DNA of 64,000 nucleotides from Owenweeksia sp. (GCA_002695025.1 NZNV01000017.1:248001-312000); one strand, 5' to 3'; numbered from the stretch's first letter, positions 8,969-16,206 are shown. Notes: generated from the sequence alone by a model not told the origin. Program-made: numbers and translations.

Positions 8969-9854
8969 ATGAAAAAAAGATATATTCTCAATGGATTCTC
9001 GACAAGAGAAGAAGCTCAAAAAAGAAACCATGAATTTGCTCTAAATCATGGAATAAAGCCAGATTCGACAACAAAGTATATGTTTAACACCCATTGCCTT
9101 CAAAGAGAAGAGTGGGGTCTCGAAATTCTCGAAGACAATCTCAATTTACTAGACGAATCAGAAAAGACACCTGAAAGGTTACGAGAGATTCCGAACAGAC
9201 CATTTGTTCATTCGTACGTGCCAATGGTTTTTAGATACCTTGAATCCAAATGGGTTGACGAGTTTTTCAAAAGTGGAAGTTTACGACTTAGCTCCTTTAA
9301 AAAGTTTCATAAGCATGAAGACGAACAAAGGGGCGACAAAAAAGAAGGCTCAAATATGATTGTTGGATTAGGAGCCGAAAAGCAATTTTTCGCAATGACA
9401 GGCAACGGACATGATGCATTCGTATTGTCGACAAGCTTGACATATAATGAGAAAATGTACGAAGACTTTGATGTTAACGCCTGCTTTGTAATCGAAAAGC
9501 CTCATGAATTTATGGATACTATTATTAAAGCAATTCCCGAATTCAAGGGAGTAAATTTTGGTCCATGCCTGTATCAACCAGACAAAATTATAACAAGGCA
9601 ATTACCCGGCTTTGATTTAGACTCACTAAAAAGTGACGATGATCCGAACACCAATGATATGGGTAAAATATTCAATGTCATAAATCAGGCGAGCGGGTTA
9701 GACGTTCTTTTTTCAAAGACAAATGACTATTCTCATCAACATGAATATAGAATGCTTTGGCATACATATCTTGATCCAATGCCAGAATATATCGACTTAA
9801 TAGTGCCTGAAGCAATACAATATTGTAGAAGAATAGAAAAAAACGGTGGCTAAC
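8948..9854 (+). mobile_element. Cassette 1 of an integron-like array (terminal inverted repeats)
   Basis: GTTAGCCACC at 8948-8957 and GGTGGCTAAC at 9845-9854 are perfect 10-bp inverted repeats that bracket a single gene. The right one contains that gene's stop codon. This is how integron cassettes are bounded, each cassette carrying its own complementary ends. No integrase is present in the window, so mobility is inferred. Confidence 0.5.
8969..9853 (+). CDS. DUF2971-like protein, 294 aa (cassette gene)
   Basis: The middle and C-terminal parts resemble DUF2971 proteins: VFRYLESKWVDEFFKSGSLR, then SSFKKFHKHEDEQRGDKKEG, and near the end HEYRMLWHTY with Glu259 and Arg261, similar to the family's conserved E-x-R. 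The first 80 residues form a charged extension (STREEAQKRNHEFALNHG) I do not recognise. Biochemical function is unknown; DUF2971 genes are often found among accessory genes. Base composition is clearly more AT-rich than the neighbouring chromosome, a sign of transfer. It is the only gene of cassette 1. Confidence 0.75.
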   Translation: MKKRYILNGFSTREEAQKRNHEFALNHGIKPDSTTKYMFNTHCLQREEWGLEILEDNLNLLDESEKTPERLREIPNRPFVHSYVPMVFRYLESKWVDEFFKSGSLRLSSFKKFHKHEDEQRGDKKEGSNMIVGLGAEKQFFAMTGNGHDAFVLSTSLTYNEKMYEDFDVNACFVIEKPHEFMDTIIKAIPEFKGVNFGPCLYQPDKIITRQLPGFDLDSLKSDDDPNTNDMGKIFNVINQASGLDVLFSKTNDYSHQHEYRMLWHTYLDPMPEYIDLIVPEAIQYCRRIEKNGG

Positions 9855-9980
9855 AATGTATATAAAAAATAGGCGAAACAGTAATAAAATCAAAGGTTTT
9901 GGCGTGTATCAAACTTGGTGCTTGCCTGAAAGTGTAGTGCTTCGTAATCGCCTACTTTTCATATACTAACTGTTGTAGCC
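9845..9980. repeat. attC-like site A, imperfect inverted repeat between cassettes
   Basis: The left arm (from 9848: GGCTAACAATGTATATAA, continuing to GGCGA at 9872-9876) is complementary, with small bulges, to the right arm (TCGCC at 9948-9952 through TGTTGTAGCC at 9971-9980). The pairing spans about 25 positions around a loop of about 70 bases. Size and bulged stem resemble integron attC sites. The outer ends do not fit GTTRRRY/RYYYAAC exactly. Confidence 0.55.
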
Positions 9981-10309
9981 AATTTGAAAAAATGAAAATC
10001 TTCCTAATAACATACCATGCAGTCTCGACTGAAAAAACAGAGCAATTTGAAATACATGGAGGAGCCTATGTTAACTGTTACATTGAGGCAGACAACATTT
10101 TCGAAGGACTAAAAAAAGCAGAACAGGAAATTAGAGATTCGAACTGGACCGACCTTGAATTTCAAGATGCAATGGTTGCCGACCCTGACAATTTGGGTTC
10201 AGAAAAAATTGAATATTACGAGCAAGCATTAATTGACAAAGAAGTGCTCGTTTTCCATTGCTATCCCATAAATGAGGATGAAGAAAAAAAATAAAAAACT
10301 GGCTACAAC
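9972..10309 (+). mobile_element. Cassette 2 of the integron-like array
   Basis: GTTGTAGCCA (9972-9981) and TGGCTACAAC (10300-10309) are perfect 10-bp inverted repeats bracketing one 100-codon gene. The end sequence differs from that of cassette 1, but the rule (ends complementary to each other) is the same. Confidence 0.5.
9992..10294 (+). CDS. Small acidic hypothetical protein, 100 aa (cassette gene)
   Basis: I recognise no family. The protein starts MKIFLITYHAVSTEKTEQFE, is rich in Glu and Asp, has no signal peptide or membrane segment, and ends in an acidic run (NEDEEKK). A single small alpha/beta cytosolic domain is likely. The ATG follows an A-rich leader 11 bases inside the cassette end, typical of Bacteroidota translation starts. 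It is AT-rich like its cassette neighbours. The evidence that it is real is its exact fit between the two inverted cassette ends. Confidence 0.65.
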   Translation: MKIFLITYHAVSTEKTEQFEIHGGAYVNCYIEADNIFEGLKKAEQEIRDSNWTDLEFQDAMVADPDNLGSEKIEYYEQALIDKEVLVFHCYPINEDEEKK

Positions 10310-10438
10310 AACACATATAGCTTATGGCGGGTGAACGGCTACCAGCAAGTTTTTTTGCTTATCTGCTATCTTTGGTCACAGCCGACAGTTTAGCGTTTGT
10401 AAAACCCGCCCGAAAGCTTAGCCGGAACGTTGTGCCTC
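10300..10438. repeat. attC-like site B, imperfect inverted repeat between cassettes
   Basis: The left arm runs from TGGCTACAAC (10300-10309) through ATAGCTTATGGCGGGT (ending 10332). The right arm runs from ACCCGCC (10404-10410) through AAGCTTAGCC to GTTGTGCCTC (10429-10438). GGCGGGT/ACCCGCC and AGCTTA/AAGCTT-type pairings give a bulged stem of about 25 bp with a loop of about 70 bases, the same architecture as site A with unrelated sequence. Confidence 0.55.
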
Positions 10439-10457
10439 ATGCTGAATAATTGAAAAA

Positions 10458-10913
10458 ATGATTAATCGTGATAAACAGACGGAACTCGAAAAATATCGTG
10501 ATTTGAACCTAGCAACCTTGGACTACCTATCCGAAACCTTGAAGATCGCGACAAGCGATTTCAATTCTTCTCAACATTATCAAAAGTTGAAAATCGAGGT
10601 AAATGAGAGCTTTACAAAAGGTCGCCTATCTAAATTAAAACAGTGGTTTCGGGACCTGACTGATATGCCTCGAGAGACAGAAGATTTGAAATTTAGTGAT
10701 TTCATTAAAGAGCGCACGGGACACGAAGTCAATCTCCACGAAAGATTTGAGAAACGAATTTCTAAGATCCTCGATCAAGGAAAGATTAAGACTGAAAATG
10801 ATTACCGTGATGTAATGACCAAAGTAGATTACCTAAGCCAAAGGGAATCGGCAGATCAAACTTTAATTGACCAAATGAATTCTTTGCTCATTGGCTTTGA
10901 AAGGAAAAAATAA
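10458..10913 (+). CDS. Hypothetical helical protein, 151 aa (cassette gene)
   Basis: This is a charged, predicted all-helical cytosolic protein with no signal peptide (MINRDKQTELEKYRDLNLAT at the start). Segments such as QHYQKLKIEVNESFTKGRLSKLKQW suggest amphipathic helices or a coiled coil. I cannot assign a family or function. It is the only gene between attC-like sites B and C, and has the AT-rich composition of the island. The ATG follows an A-rich leader (TTGAAAAA), as in the previous cassette. Confidence 0.65.
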   Translation: MINRDKQTELEKYRDLNLATLDYLSETLKIATSDFNSSQHYQKLKIEVNESFTKGRLSKLKQWFRDLTDMPRETEDLKFSDFIKERTGHEVNLHERFEKRISKILDQGKIKTENDYRDVMTKVDYLSQRESADQTLIDQMNSLLIGFERKK

Positions 10914-10922
10914 AAAAAGCAC

Positions 10923-10995
10923 GAAGACACAACAAAAACTATGAGCAAGAGCGCCCTGCGGGACGCTACTGCTCATAGCCAAACCGTTAGACTTC
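10923..10995. repeat. attC-like site C, compact inverted repeat between cassettes
   Basis: CTATGAGCA (10939-10947) and TGCTCATAG (10970-10978) form a perfect 9-bp stem. It extends inward through GCG/CGC and outward, with a bulged region, to GAAGACACAAC on the left and GTTAGACTTC (10986-10995) on the right. GTTAGAC fits the integron GTTRRRY core-site consensus exactly. This is the shortest of the three sites. Confidence 0.6.
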
Positions 10996-11024
10996 ATTAA
11001 TAAATCTCTTATCGAGAAGATTAC

Positions 11025-11972
11025 ATGAAATACAAGCTCACCATATTTGTTTTTCTCTTGCTGTCAGTTGGCGTATTGGGGCAGCATCCGGACTATAAGC
11101 ACTTCGTGTATAAATACATCGAGCATAAATTTGATAATTATCAAACTCCGGAAATAAAGGATGCGCTATTCATTCTTAATGGTGACACCATTCAATTTGC
11201 ATGGGATAAGGATAGTATCCATGGGTTGGGATATGCTATTCCAAAAGAAAGAATGGATCAAAAAAACAATCTCCGGATAACTCACCCTGATTATCGAAGT
11301 CTGGTGCTGGACTCTGCCCGTATGGACTGGCATTTTCAAATGTACTTATTCCAGGAGGGGGAAGAATTTTATATAGAGAACGGAATACCGGTTGCGTTAA
11401 ACTTTGGCAAAAAATACATTGCCGTTAAAGTTTCAAAAAGCAAGTACTCTCCCAAAGAAGCGAAGGATTATGTGGGTGAATTAGGCAGAAGATACCAATT
11501 AAAGATTGGCGTATCTTATCAGGACTCCATACTAAAGTTGAATGAAGTATTCGGGGAAGAGACTTCTGAAAAATCGTACGGTGGTTTAGAACCTGAGTTG
11601 AATTATATTTTCTGGCTGGAGAAAGAAGACCACAGTTGGTTTGATAATCAGAGCAGTCTGTATGAGAAGATCAGGAAGAAGAAGTCAATAGAATGGTTAG
11701 GCGTGCCGCAAGATTTCAATAGGTATGTGCTAAGCGATTTTGAAATAGAATTTAAGGCGGGAACGGATTCGGTACAGATCAATGCATTAATAGAGGAGTA
11801 TAAGCTGGAAATATCAACGGCATACAAAATTAGACGCGAGCCTCGGTACATTCTGTATACTTTTAAAGATCAACAGTTAATTCCAGATAATGACTTAATG
11901 AGGAATTTAATGAAGGAGGCTATAATTAATTATGTACGGCCCAAAAAAGTGATCTATGACTTACTTAACTGA
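11025..11972 (+). CDS. Exported hypothetical protein, 315 aa (cassette gene)
   Basis: The protein has a signal peptide (MKYKLTIFVFLLLSVGVLGQ) and so is probably periplasmic or surface exposed. The mature part is charged with several Lys/Glu-rich helices and no motif I recognise. It is the fourth and last gene of the cassette run. GTTAGACTTC upstream (10986-10995) is imperfectly complementary to AAAGCTAAC downstream (11985-11993). Beyond its stop the second repeat array begins almost at once, so the far half of the next attC-like site may have been lost. Confidence 0.7.
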   Translation: MKYKLTIFVFLLLSVGVLGQHPDYKHFVYKYIEHKFDNYQTPEIKDALFILNGDTIQFAWDKDSIHGLGYAIPKERMDQKNNLRITHPDYRSLVLDSARMDWHFQMYLFQEGEEFYIENGIPVALNFGKKYIAVKVSKSKYSPKEAKDYVGELGRRYQLKIGVSYQDSILKLNEVFGEETSEKSYGGLEPELNYIFWLEKEDHSWFDNQSSLYEKIRKKKSIEWLGVPQDFNRYVLSDFEIEFKAGTDSVQINALIEEYKLEISTAYKIRREPRYILYTFKDQQLIPDNDLMRNLMKEAIINYVRPKKVIYDLLN

Positions 11973-12012
11973 TTGCTAAGGAATAAAGCTAACGCCTCAC
12001 GGTTTATACCGC

Positions 12013-12538
12013 CTCTAAGCGTAGCGTCTCTCTGCGCTTGAATATCAAATCCCACTTTACCAGATTGGGCATACCTTGAGCAAAATTACAATACCTCCCA
12101 TGCGGGCTTCGATACACTCCGATCCCGTCCCGAGTTCTCGGGATCGGGACGGAGCACTCAGCCTGACCCAAGATCTGAGACAAACCACATATCAGGAGGC
12201 AAAGTCCGCCCCTTCTAAGCGTAGCGTCTCGCTACGCTTGAATATCAAGCCCCACTTTACCAGATTGGCCATACCTTGAGCAAAAGTACAATACCTCCTA
12301 TGCGGGCTTCGATACACTCCGAATCGAGTCCGGAGCACTCAGCCTGACCCAAAATCTGAGACAAACCACATATCAGGAGGCAGGGCCAGATCAACAAACC
12401 CCTCTAAGCGTAGCGTCCCGCTACGCTTGAATATCAAGCCCCACTTTACCAGATTGGCCATACCTTGAGCAAAACTACAATACCTCCTATGCGGGCTTCG
12501 ATACACTCCGAAGCGAGTTCAGAGCACTCAGCCTGACC
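12013..12538. repeat. Repeat array 2: three tandem ~190-base units sharing a core with array 1
   Basis: Units start near 12013, 12211 and 12401. Each begins with an AAGCGTAGCG/CGCTACGCTT hairpin (perfect in units 2 and 3, degenerate in unit 1), a CTTGAATATCAAG-type palindrome, and a conserved stretch of about 60 bases. Each ends with the core CTTCGATAC-hairpin-CACTCAGCCTGACC (12107-12168, 12307-12349, 12496-12538). The core is the one in array 1, here always in one orientation. The small open frames across it are not believable genes. Confidence 0.85.
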
Positions 12539-12553
12539 AGGTTTTTATCCAGG

Positions 12554-13198
12554 CTAATCCAAAAACAACTTCACCGAAAAGCGCAGAACGCGGTTTTGTA
12601 CCAGGGTGCCGTTTTGCGTATTGGAGGAAATGTTGGCCAGGCCCAGATCGTAATAGGCCCCCAACTCCACTTTCCGGGCAATTTGCATACCGCCACTCAT
12701 CTGCAGACCATAATCGTAACGCTTTAAAAGACCACCATCACTAAAGCTGATGTTATCTTCGCCTTCCCCGCTTTGGGTTCCTTTGGTGGCTTTGGCTTTT
12801 ATCTTGCCTAAAATGGCTACCCCTACGTAGGGGCCAAAGCTGACAAAAGGTTTGAAATTGACACTTACCGGTACATACATCTTACCGGATACCGGAAGGG
12901 TGATGTAGTACAATACCGTGCGTGCTGTTGCGGTGAACCCGCTATCTGACCATGCCAGCTTACATCCCCGGGTGGTTATATTCAGGCCGGTTTCCAGTGA
13001 AAACAAGGGGCTTAGATCCAGGTCCACTTCTGCTCCAAAGTGAAAGCCAAAATCGGCATCATACAAGGGGTGGAAAAGAGCGGTGTCGTTCTTATCGATA
13101 AAATTGGCCAGATTAATGCCGGCCCGCAGGCTCTGTGAGGAGAGGTTTAATGAACTAAACACACCTAACAGGGCCAATAGCAGAATTTTGGTTTTCAT
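12554..13198 (-). CDS. Outer-membrane beta-barrel protein (porin-like)
   Basis: This 214-residue protein has a signal peptide (MKTKILLLALLGVFSSLNLSSQS) and the alternating pattern of an eight-strand-type barrel (outer membrane beta-barrel family common in Bacteroidota). It ends in an aromatic strand (RFSVKLFLD). It is clearly paralogous to the next gene upstream: both share a YDYGLQMSGG-type strand and an AYYDLGLANI-type strand near the C-terminus. The gene ends just after repeat array 2. Specific function is unknown. Confidence 0.8.
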   Translation of the reverse strand: MKTKILLLALLGVFSSLNLSSQSLRAGINLANFIDKNDTALFHPLYDADFGFHFGAEVDLDLSPLFSLETGLNITTRGCKLAWSDSGFTATARTVLYYITLPVSGKMYVPVSVNFKPFVSFGPYVGVAILGKIKAKATKGTQSGEGEDNISFSDGGLLKRYDYGLQMSGGMQIARKVELGAYYDLGLANISSNTQNGTLVQNRVLRFSVKLFLD

Positions 13199-13215
13199 AG
13201 GTCAGGATAATCAAC

Positions 13216-13884
13216 TTACAGGTATAGGAATTTGATGGAGAGCATCATACTGCGGTTCTTTACGGTATAGCCATTGAAGTCACTACTGCCAATATCCGCC
13301 AGGCCCAGGTCATAAAAGGTACCGATCTCCAGTATTTTCATAAGCGAAATACCGGTGCCACCGGAAAGCCCGTAATCCCAACGCCTGAACCGGTCATCCC
13401 TGGGGTTGTTGCCCAGGGGAATGTCTCCCGCTGATTGTTCCCGTTGTCCGTTGTTGTATACAATTTTAGCTTTTAGCCGGGCCGAAACTGCGTAGCTTAT
13501 ATATGGTCCCGCGGAGACAAAGAAATAAGTCTCATCACCCAGGGGAAAAGTATAGCGGAAGCGCAGGGGTAGCTCCAGGTACGAGATAGTGTGGGCCACC
13601 GTAAAAGTGCCACCCGTAACCGGGTTGCTTATTTTAGAGCCCTTCCTGGTGAACAGCAGTTCACTTTCCAGTGACATACTTGGGTTGAGGTCATACAGGA
13701 ATAAAAGGCCGGCATGAAAAGCCGTATAGGGCTCAAGGCTGTCCGTATAGTTTACCTGGTCATTCTTTTCCAGTTGCCTGCTGACGTTTAAGCCGGCACC
13801 CAAACCCAGGTGTAAATTCTGTGCCTGCAATTGTGTGAGGGCAGTGAACAGGGGCAATAGAGCGTAAAAAAAGGACCTTTTCAC
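13216..13884 (-). CDS. Outer-membrane beta-barrel protein, paralogue of its neighbour
   Basis: The 222-residue protein starts with a signal peptide (MKRSFFYALLPLFTALTQLQAQ). Barrel strands with aromatic girdles follow, and the end reads MMLSIKFLYL. Shared segments with the downstream gene (WDYGLSGGTG, GTFYDLGLADIGSS) indicate tandem duplication. The 17-base gap to the next gene suggests a shared transcript. A TACTTTTG box (13909-13916) upstream fits a Bacteroidota -7 element. Confidence 0.8.
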   Translation of the reverse strand: MKRSFFYALLPLFTALTQLQAQNLHLGLGAGLNVSRQLEKNDQVNYTDSLEPYTAFHAGLLFLYDLNPSMSLESELLFTRKGSKISNPVTGGTFTVAHTISYLELPLRFRYTFPLGDETYFFVSAGPYISYAVSARLKAKIVYNNGQREQSAGDIPLGNNPRDDRFRRWDYGLSGGTGISLMKILEIGTFYDLGLADIGSSDFNGYTVKNRSMMLSIKFLYL

Positions 13885-13908
13885 GAGGAGGACATCAGGT
13901 TAAGGCGC

Positions 13909-13916
13909 CAAAAGTA
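13909..13916 (-). promoter_or_regulatory. -7 box (TACTTTTG) upstream of the barrel gene pair
   Basis: TACTTTTG on the minus strand matches TAnnTTTG. It lies 24 bases before the ATG of the upstream barrel gene, immediately after the stop of the preceding gene. The -33 element falls inside coding sequence and was not scored. Confidence 0.35.
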
Positions 13917-14444
13917 TTATTTGCTCTTTTCTCCTACAAAATAGTCTTCCTTGTATTTAAACAGAACGTTGAAAGTGGTGAGGCTGCCGTATATGCGCGT
14001 GATGTACTGTTGCAGGTCTACTTTGGCGGCATCGTCCAGATCATTGCTGGCGTTGATCTTTTGCTCCATAACCCGGATACGGTCCCGTACCATTACGATC
14101 TTATGGAAAAAGGTATCGATAGGTACTTCCTTGCTGGCCAGGCCAGCTTCTCCGGGTTCCATGATCAGCTTGCCACCCTTCCAGCGGTCGCCTATGCTTA
14201 CCTTTTCGCTGACATCAGACCAGCGTTGCAGGAGTTTTTTCAGGGTGCTTTCCACTTCGTAAAAGCTCACCAGATCCAGGTCGTACTCCAGTGCTTCAAT
14301 CACTTCAAAATCGGCATCCAGGTCAATGGTTTCCATCCCACTTTCCATAAAGCTTACAAAATAGTGACGGGTAGTAACGTTGGTAACCACACCCTTGCCG
14401 TACTTAGGGTGATCAATGCGGGAGCCGGGGGCCAGTAATTGCAT
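13917..14444 (-). CDS. Conserved hypothetical protein with N-terminal CarD/Tudor-like segment
   Basis: The first 45 residues (PGSRIDHPKYGKGVVTNVTT) resemble the small barrel fold seen in CarD-type and UvrD C-terminal domains, where a G-x-x-V-x-H-P-x-Y-G-x-G motif is usual. The remaining 130 residues are predicted helical and include a coiled-coil-like stretch (MVRDRIRVMEQKINASNDLD). It is cytosolic, with no signal peptide. I know no assigned function. A TACATTTG promoter box with a TTG at -33 spacing lies upstream, so it is probably the first gene of its transcript. Confidence 0.7.
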   Translation of the reverse strand: MQLLAPGSRIDHPKYGKGVVTNVTTRHYFVSFMESGMETIDLDADFEVIEALEYDLDLVSFYEVESTLKKLLQRWSDVSEKVSIGDRWKGGKLIMEPGEAGLASKEVPIDTFFHKIVMVRDRIRVMEQKINASNDLDDAAKVDLQQYITRIYGSLTTFNVLFKYKEDYFVGEKSK

Positions 14445-14470
14445 ATTGAGGAATTAAAAGTTCAGGTTAC

Positions 14471-14501
14471 CAAATGTACGGGCGTGTACTATTTAAGGCA
14501 A
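14471..14501 (-). promoter_or_regulatory. Promoter, TACATTTG -7 and TTG -33
   Basis: On the minus strand, TACATTTG (14471-14478) lies 20 bases downstream of a TTG (14499-14501), which fits the Bacteroidota -33/-7 spacing. The box is 26 bases before the ATG at 14444. Confidence 0.5.
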
Positions 14502-14552
14502 GTCTTAACATGCGAAAGCTGCTTGCGGGTTTTTCACAACTAATCTTAAATG

Positions 14553-14577
14553 AAAAAGCCGCCCGGGGGGCGGCTTT
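14553..14577 (-). terminator. Intrinsic terminator of the barrel gene at 14597-15244
   Basis: AAAGCCGCC and GGCGGCTTT form a GC-rich stem. On the minus strand it is followed by a run of five U, 20 bases past the stop codon. Confidence 0.8.
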
Positions 14578-14596
14578 GGAATGTGAAAAAACTATC

Positions 14597-15244
14597 TTAA
14601 AAGTAATAGTTGAGTGAGATCTTGGAGTAAGTAGGGTTAAAGCCCAGGCTGTATTCCTGCTCTGTAGTAGATTCTACCGTAGTTCCGGTGTTGGGGTCAT
14701 AGTTGAAGGCTTCATAACTGGTGTTGTAGGAAACGCTGAGGTAGCGCAGGCCGAATTCACCACCAACGCTAAAGTTGTCACTGAAGAAATACTCCACGCC
14801 AAAGCCCAGCTCTCCGGCCCACATATTAATGTCCTTCAGGGTTTCACTGAAATCTTCGTTTTCCTCATCATTGATGCTGGCTTTACCACTCAGGAAAGGT
14901 TTGGCAATGCTGAGGTTTCCGTAGGCTTTAATGTCATTCTTCTCGGCAAAGAAATACTTGGCCCCGATGCCGGGAATGATAAGGCTACCGTTAAACTGTA
15001 GCTCATCGGTATAGTTAACGATGGCGTTCACATCCGCATCGTAGCGTTCTCCCTTTTCTTCGTACTTGAAGCGTCCGTTCAGGTACTGGAAGTTAACGTA
15101 GGGCACTACTTTGTCATTGATCTTGTAACCAAAATAGGCGCTGTTGGTAGTTAAGCCCGGTGATACACCAAAAGAGAATTGAGCCATGGCCTGGTAACCA
15201 AAGGCACTGAGTAAAAGAGCTGCAAAGGCAAGTCTGATTTTCAT
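14597..15244 (-). CDS. Outer-membrane beta-barrel protein
   Basis: This 215-residue barrel protein has a signal peptide (MKIRLAFAALLLSAFGYQAMAQ). Predicted strands alternate through the chain (KVVPYVNFQYLNGRFKYEEK, GVEYFFSDNFSVGGEFGLRY) and it ends in a short aromatic strand (KISLNYYF). It resembles generic Bacteroidota OmpA/OprF-type eight-strand barrels without an OmpA domain. It is transcribed alone, with its own terminator downstream. A specific substrate cannot be inferred. Confidence 0.8.
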   Translation of the reverse strand: MKIRLAFAALLLSAFGYQAMAQFSFGVSPGLTTNSAYFGYKINDKVVPYVNFQYLNGRFKYEEKGERYDADVNAIVNYTDELQFNGSLIIPGIGAKYFFAEKNDIKAYGNLSIAKPFLSGKASINDEENEDFSETLKDINMWAGELGFGVEYFFSDNFSVGGEFGLRYLSVSYNTSYEAFNYDPNTGTTVESTTEQEYSLGFNPTYSKISLNYYF

Positions 15245-15321
15245 AATGAGTGTGTGTTAAGTTGAGATTAAATTTCCAGCGGTTAAACAATCACTGTGCC
15301 GGAAAACTATTCCACACTTAC

Positions 15322-16206
15322 TCAGGCTATTTTCACGGAAGTCATGCTCAGCGATCCGGCCAGCAGGTGATCATTGAAGAGGGATAGTTCCTCGCCCTTT
15401 TGCTGAAGGCCCAGGGTGTAAATAAGCGGCAGGTAATGATCAGGGGTAGGAATGGCCAGCTCAAATGCCTTTCCCTGTTTAGAGTAGTCGATCAGGGGTT
15501 GGTAGTTTCCCTCCTGCAGGTAGCCGTTAATGGTGGTACGGGCCTCTGCGGCCCAGTCATATCCATAGTCCACTTTATTCAGGTTCCGGAAATCCACCAT
15601 CCTCAGGTTGTGCACGATGTTGCCACTGCCTATGATCAAAATACCCTTGTGGCGAAGGGAGGCCAGCTTCCGGGCCAGCTCGTAATGGTAACTGGCGGGT
15701 TTGGAATAATCAATACTCATCTGGATAAGCGGGATATCCGCTTTGGGATACAGGTGCTTGATCACACTCCATGCGCCATGATCCAGCCCCCAGCTATGAT
15801 CCAGCTCCACGGGCGTGGGGCTGAGCAGACTTTTGGTTTCCGCGGCCAGTTCCGGGCTTCCGGGAGCGGGATACTGCACTTCAAAAAGTTCCTGCGGAAA
15901 GCCTCCGAAGTCATGGATAGTACGAGGATGAGCCATGGCAGTAACCTTAGTGCCTTTGGTGAACCAGTGGGCCGAAATACAAAGAATAGCCTTGGGGGTG
16001 GGCAGCTCTTTACCCGTTTTCCGGAAACCCTGTACAAACTGGTTTTCTTCAATAGCGTTCATGGGGCTGCCGTGGCCCAGGAAAAGAACCGGCATCCGTT
16101 CTGAAGGGGCCAGGGAAGAGGAAAGTGTATGTAACGTACTAAGTGGTTCCATTTGCAAGGCCAGCGATGATAAACCCATTATTTTAAGGAAGCGGAGACG
16201 ATCCAT
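15322..16206 (-). CDS. ygiD: Extradiol dioxygenase, 4,5-DOPA dioxygenase (YgiD/LigB) family, with leader
   Basis: The 294-residue protein matches the class III extradiol dioxygenase family that opens catechol rings such as L-DOPA. Metal-ligand candidates are present: His45 (LGHGSP), His80 (ISAHW), His199 (SGNIVHN) and a later PDHYLP. It is about 35 residues longer than usual cytosolic YgiD. The extra N-terminus (MDRLRFLKIMGLSSLALQ) looks like an export leader, though without a twin Arg. The true location is therefore uncertain. It lies 56 bases after a DUF1304 gene. Confidence 0.85.
   Translation of the reverse strand: MDRLRFLKIMGLSSLALQMEPLSTLHTLSSSLAPSERMPVLFLGHGSPMNAIEENQFVQGFRKTGKELPTPKAILCISAHWFTKGTKVTAMAHPRTIHDFGGFPQELFEVQYPAPGSPELAAETKSLLSPTPVELDHSWGLDHGAWSVIKHLYPKADIPLIQMSIDYSKPASYHYELARKLASLRHKGILIIGSGNIVHNLRMVDFRNLNKVDYGYDWAAEARTTINGYLQEGNYQPLIDYSKQGKAFELAIPTPDHYLPLIYTLGLQQKGEELSLFNDHLLAGSLSMTSVKIA

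Noticed and set aside
8948-11993. Insertion sequence or classical transposon around the AT-rich genes
   Set aside because: No transposase, no single pair of outer inverted repeats and no target duplication was found; the repeats lie between all the genes, which fits cassettes better.
12076-12279. 67-codon plus-strand frame in repeat array 2
   Set aside because: It is made of repeat sequence only and is not kept in frame in the other units.
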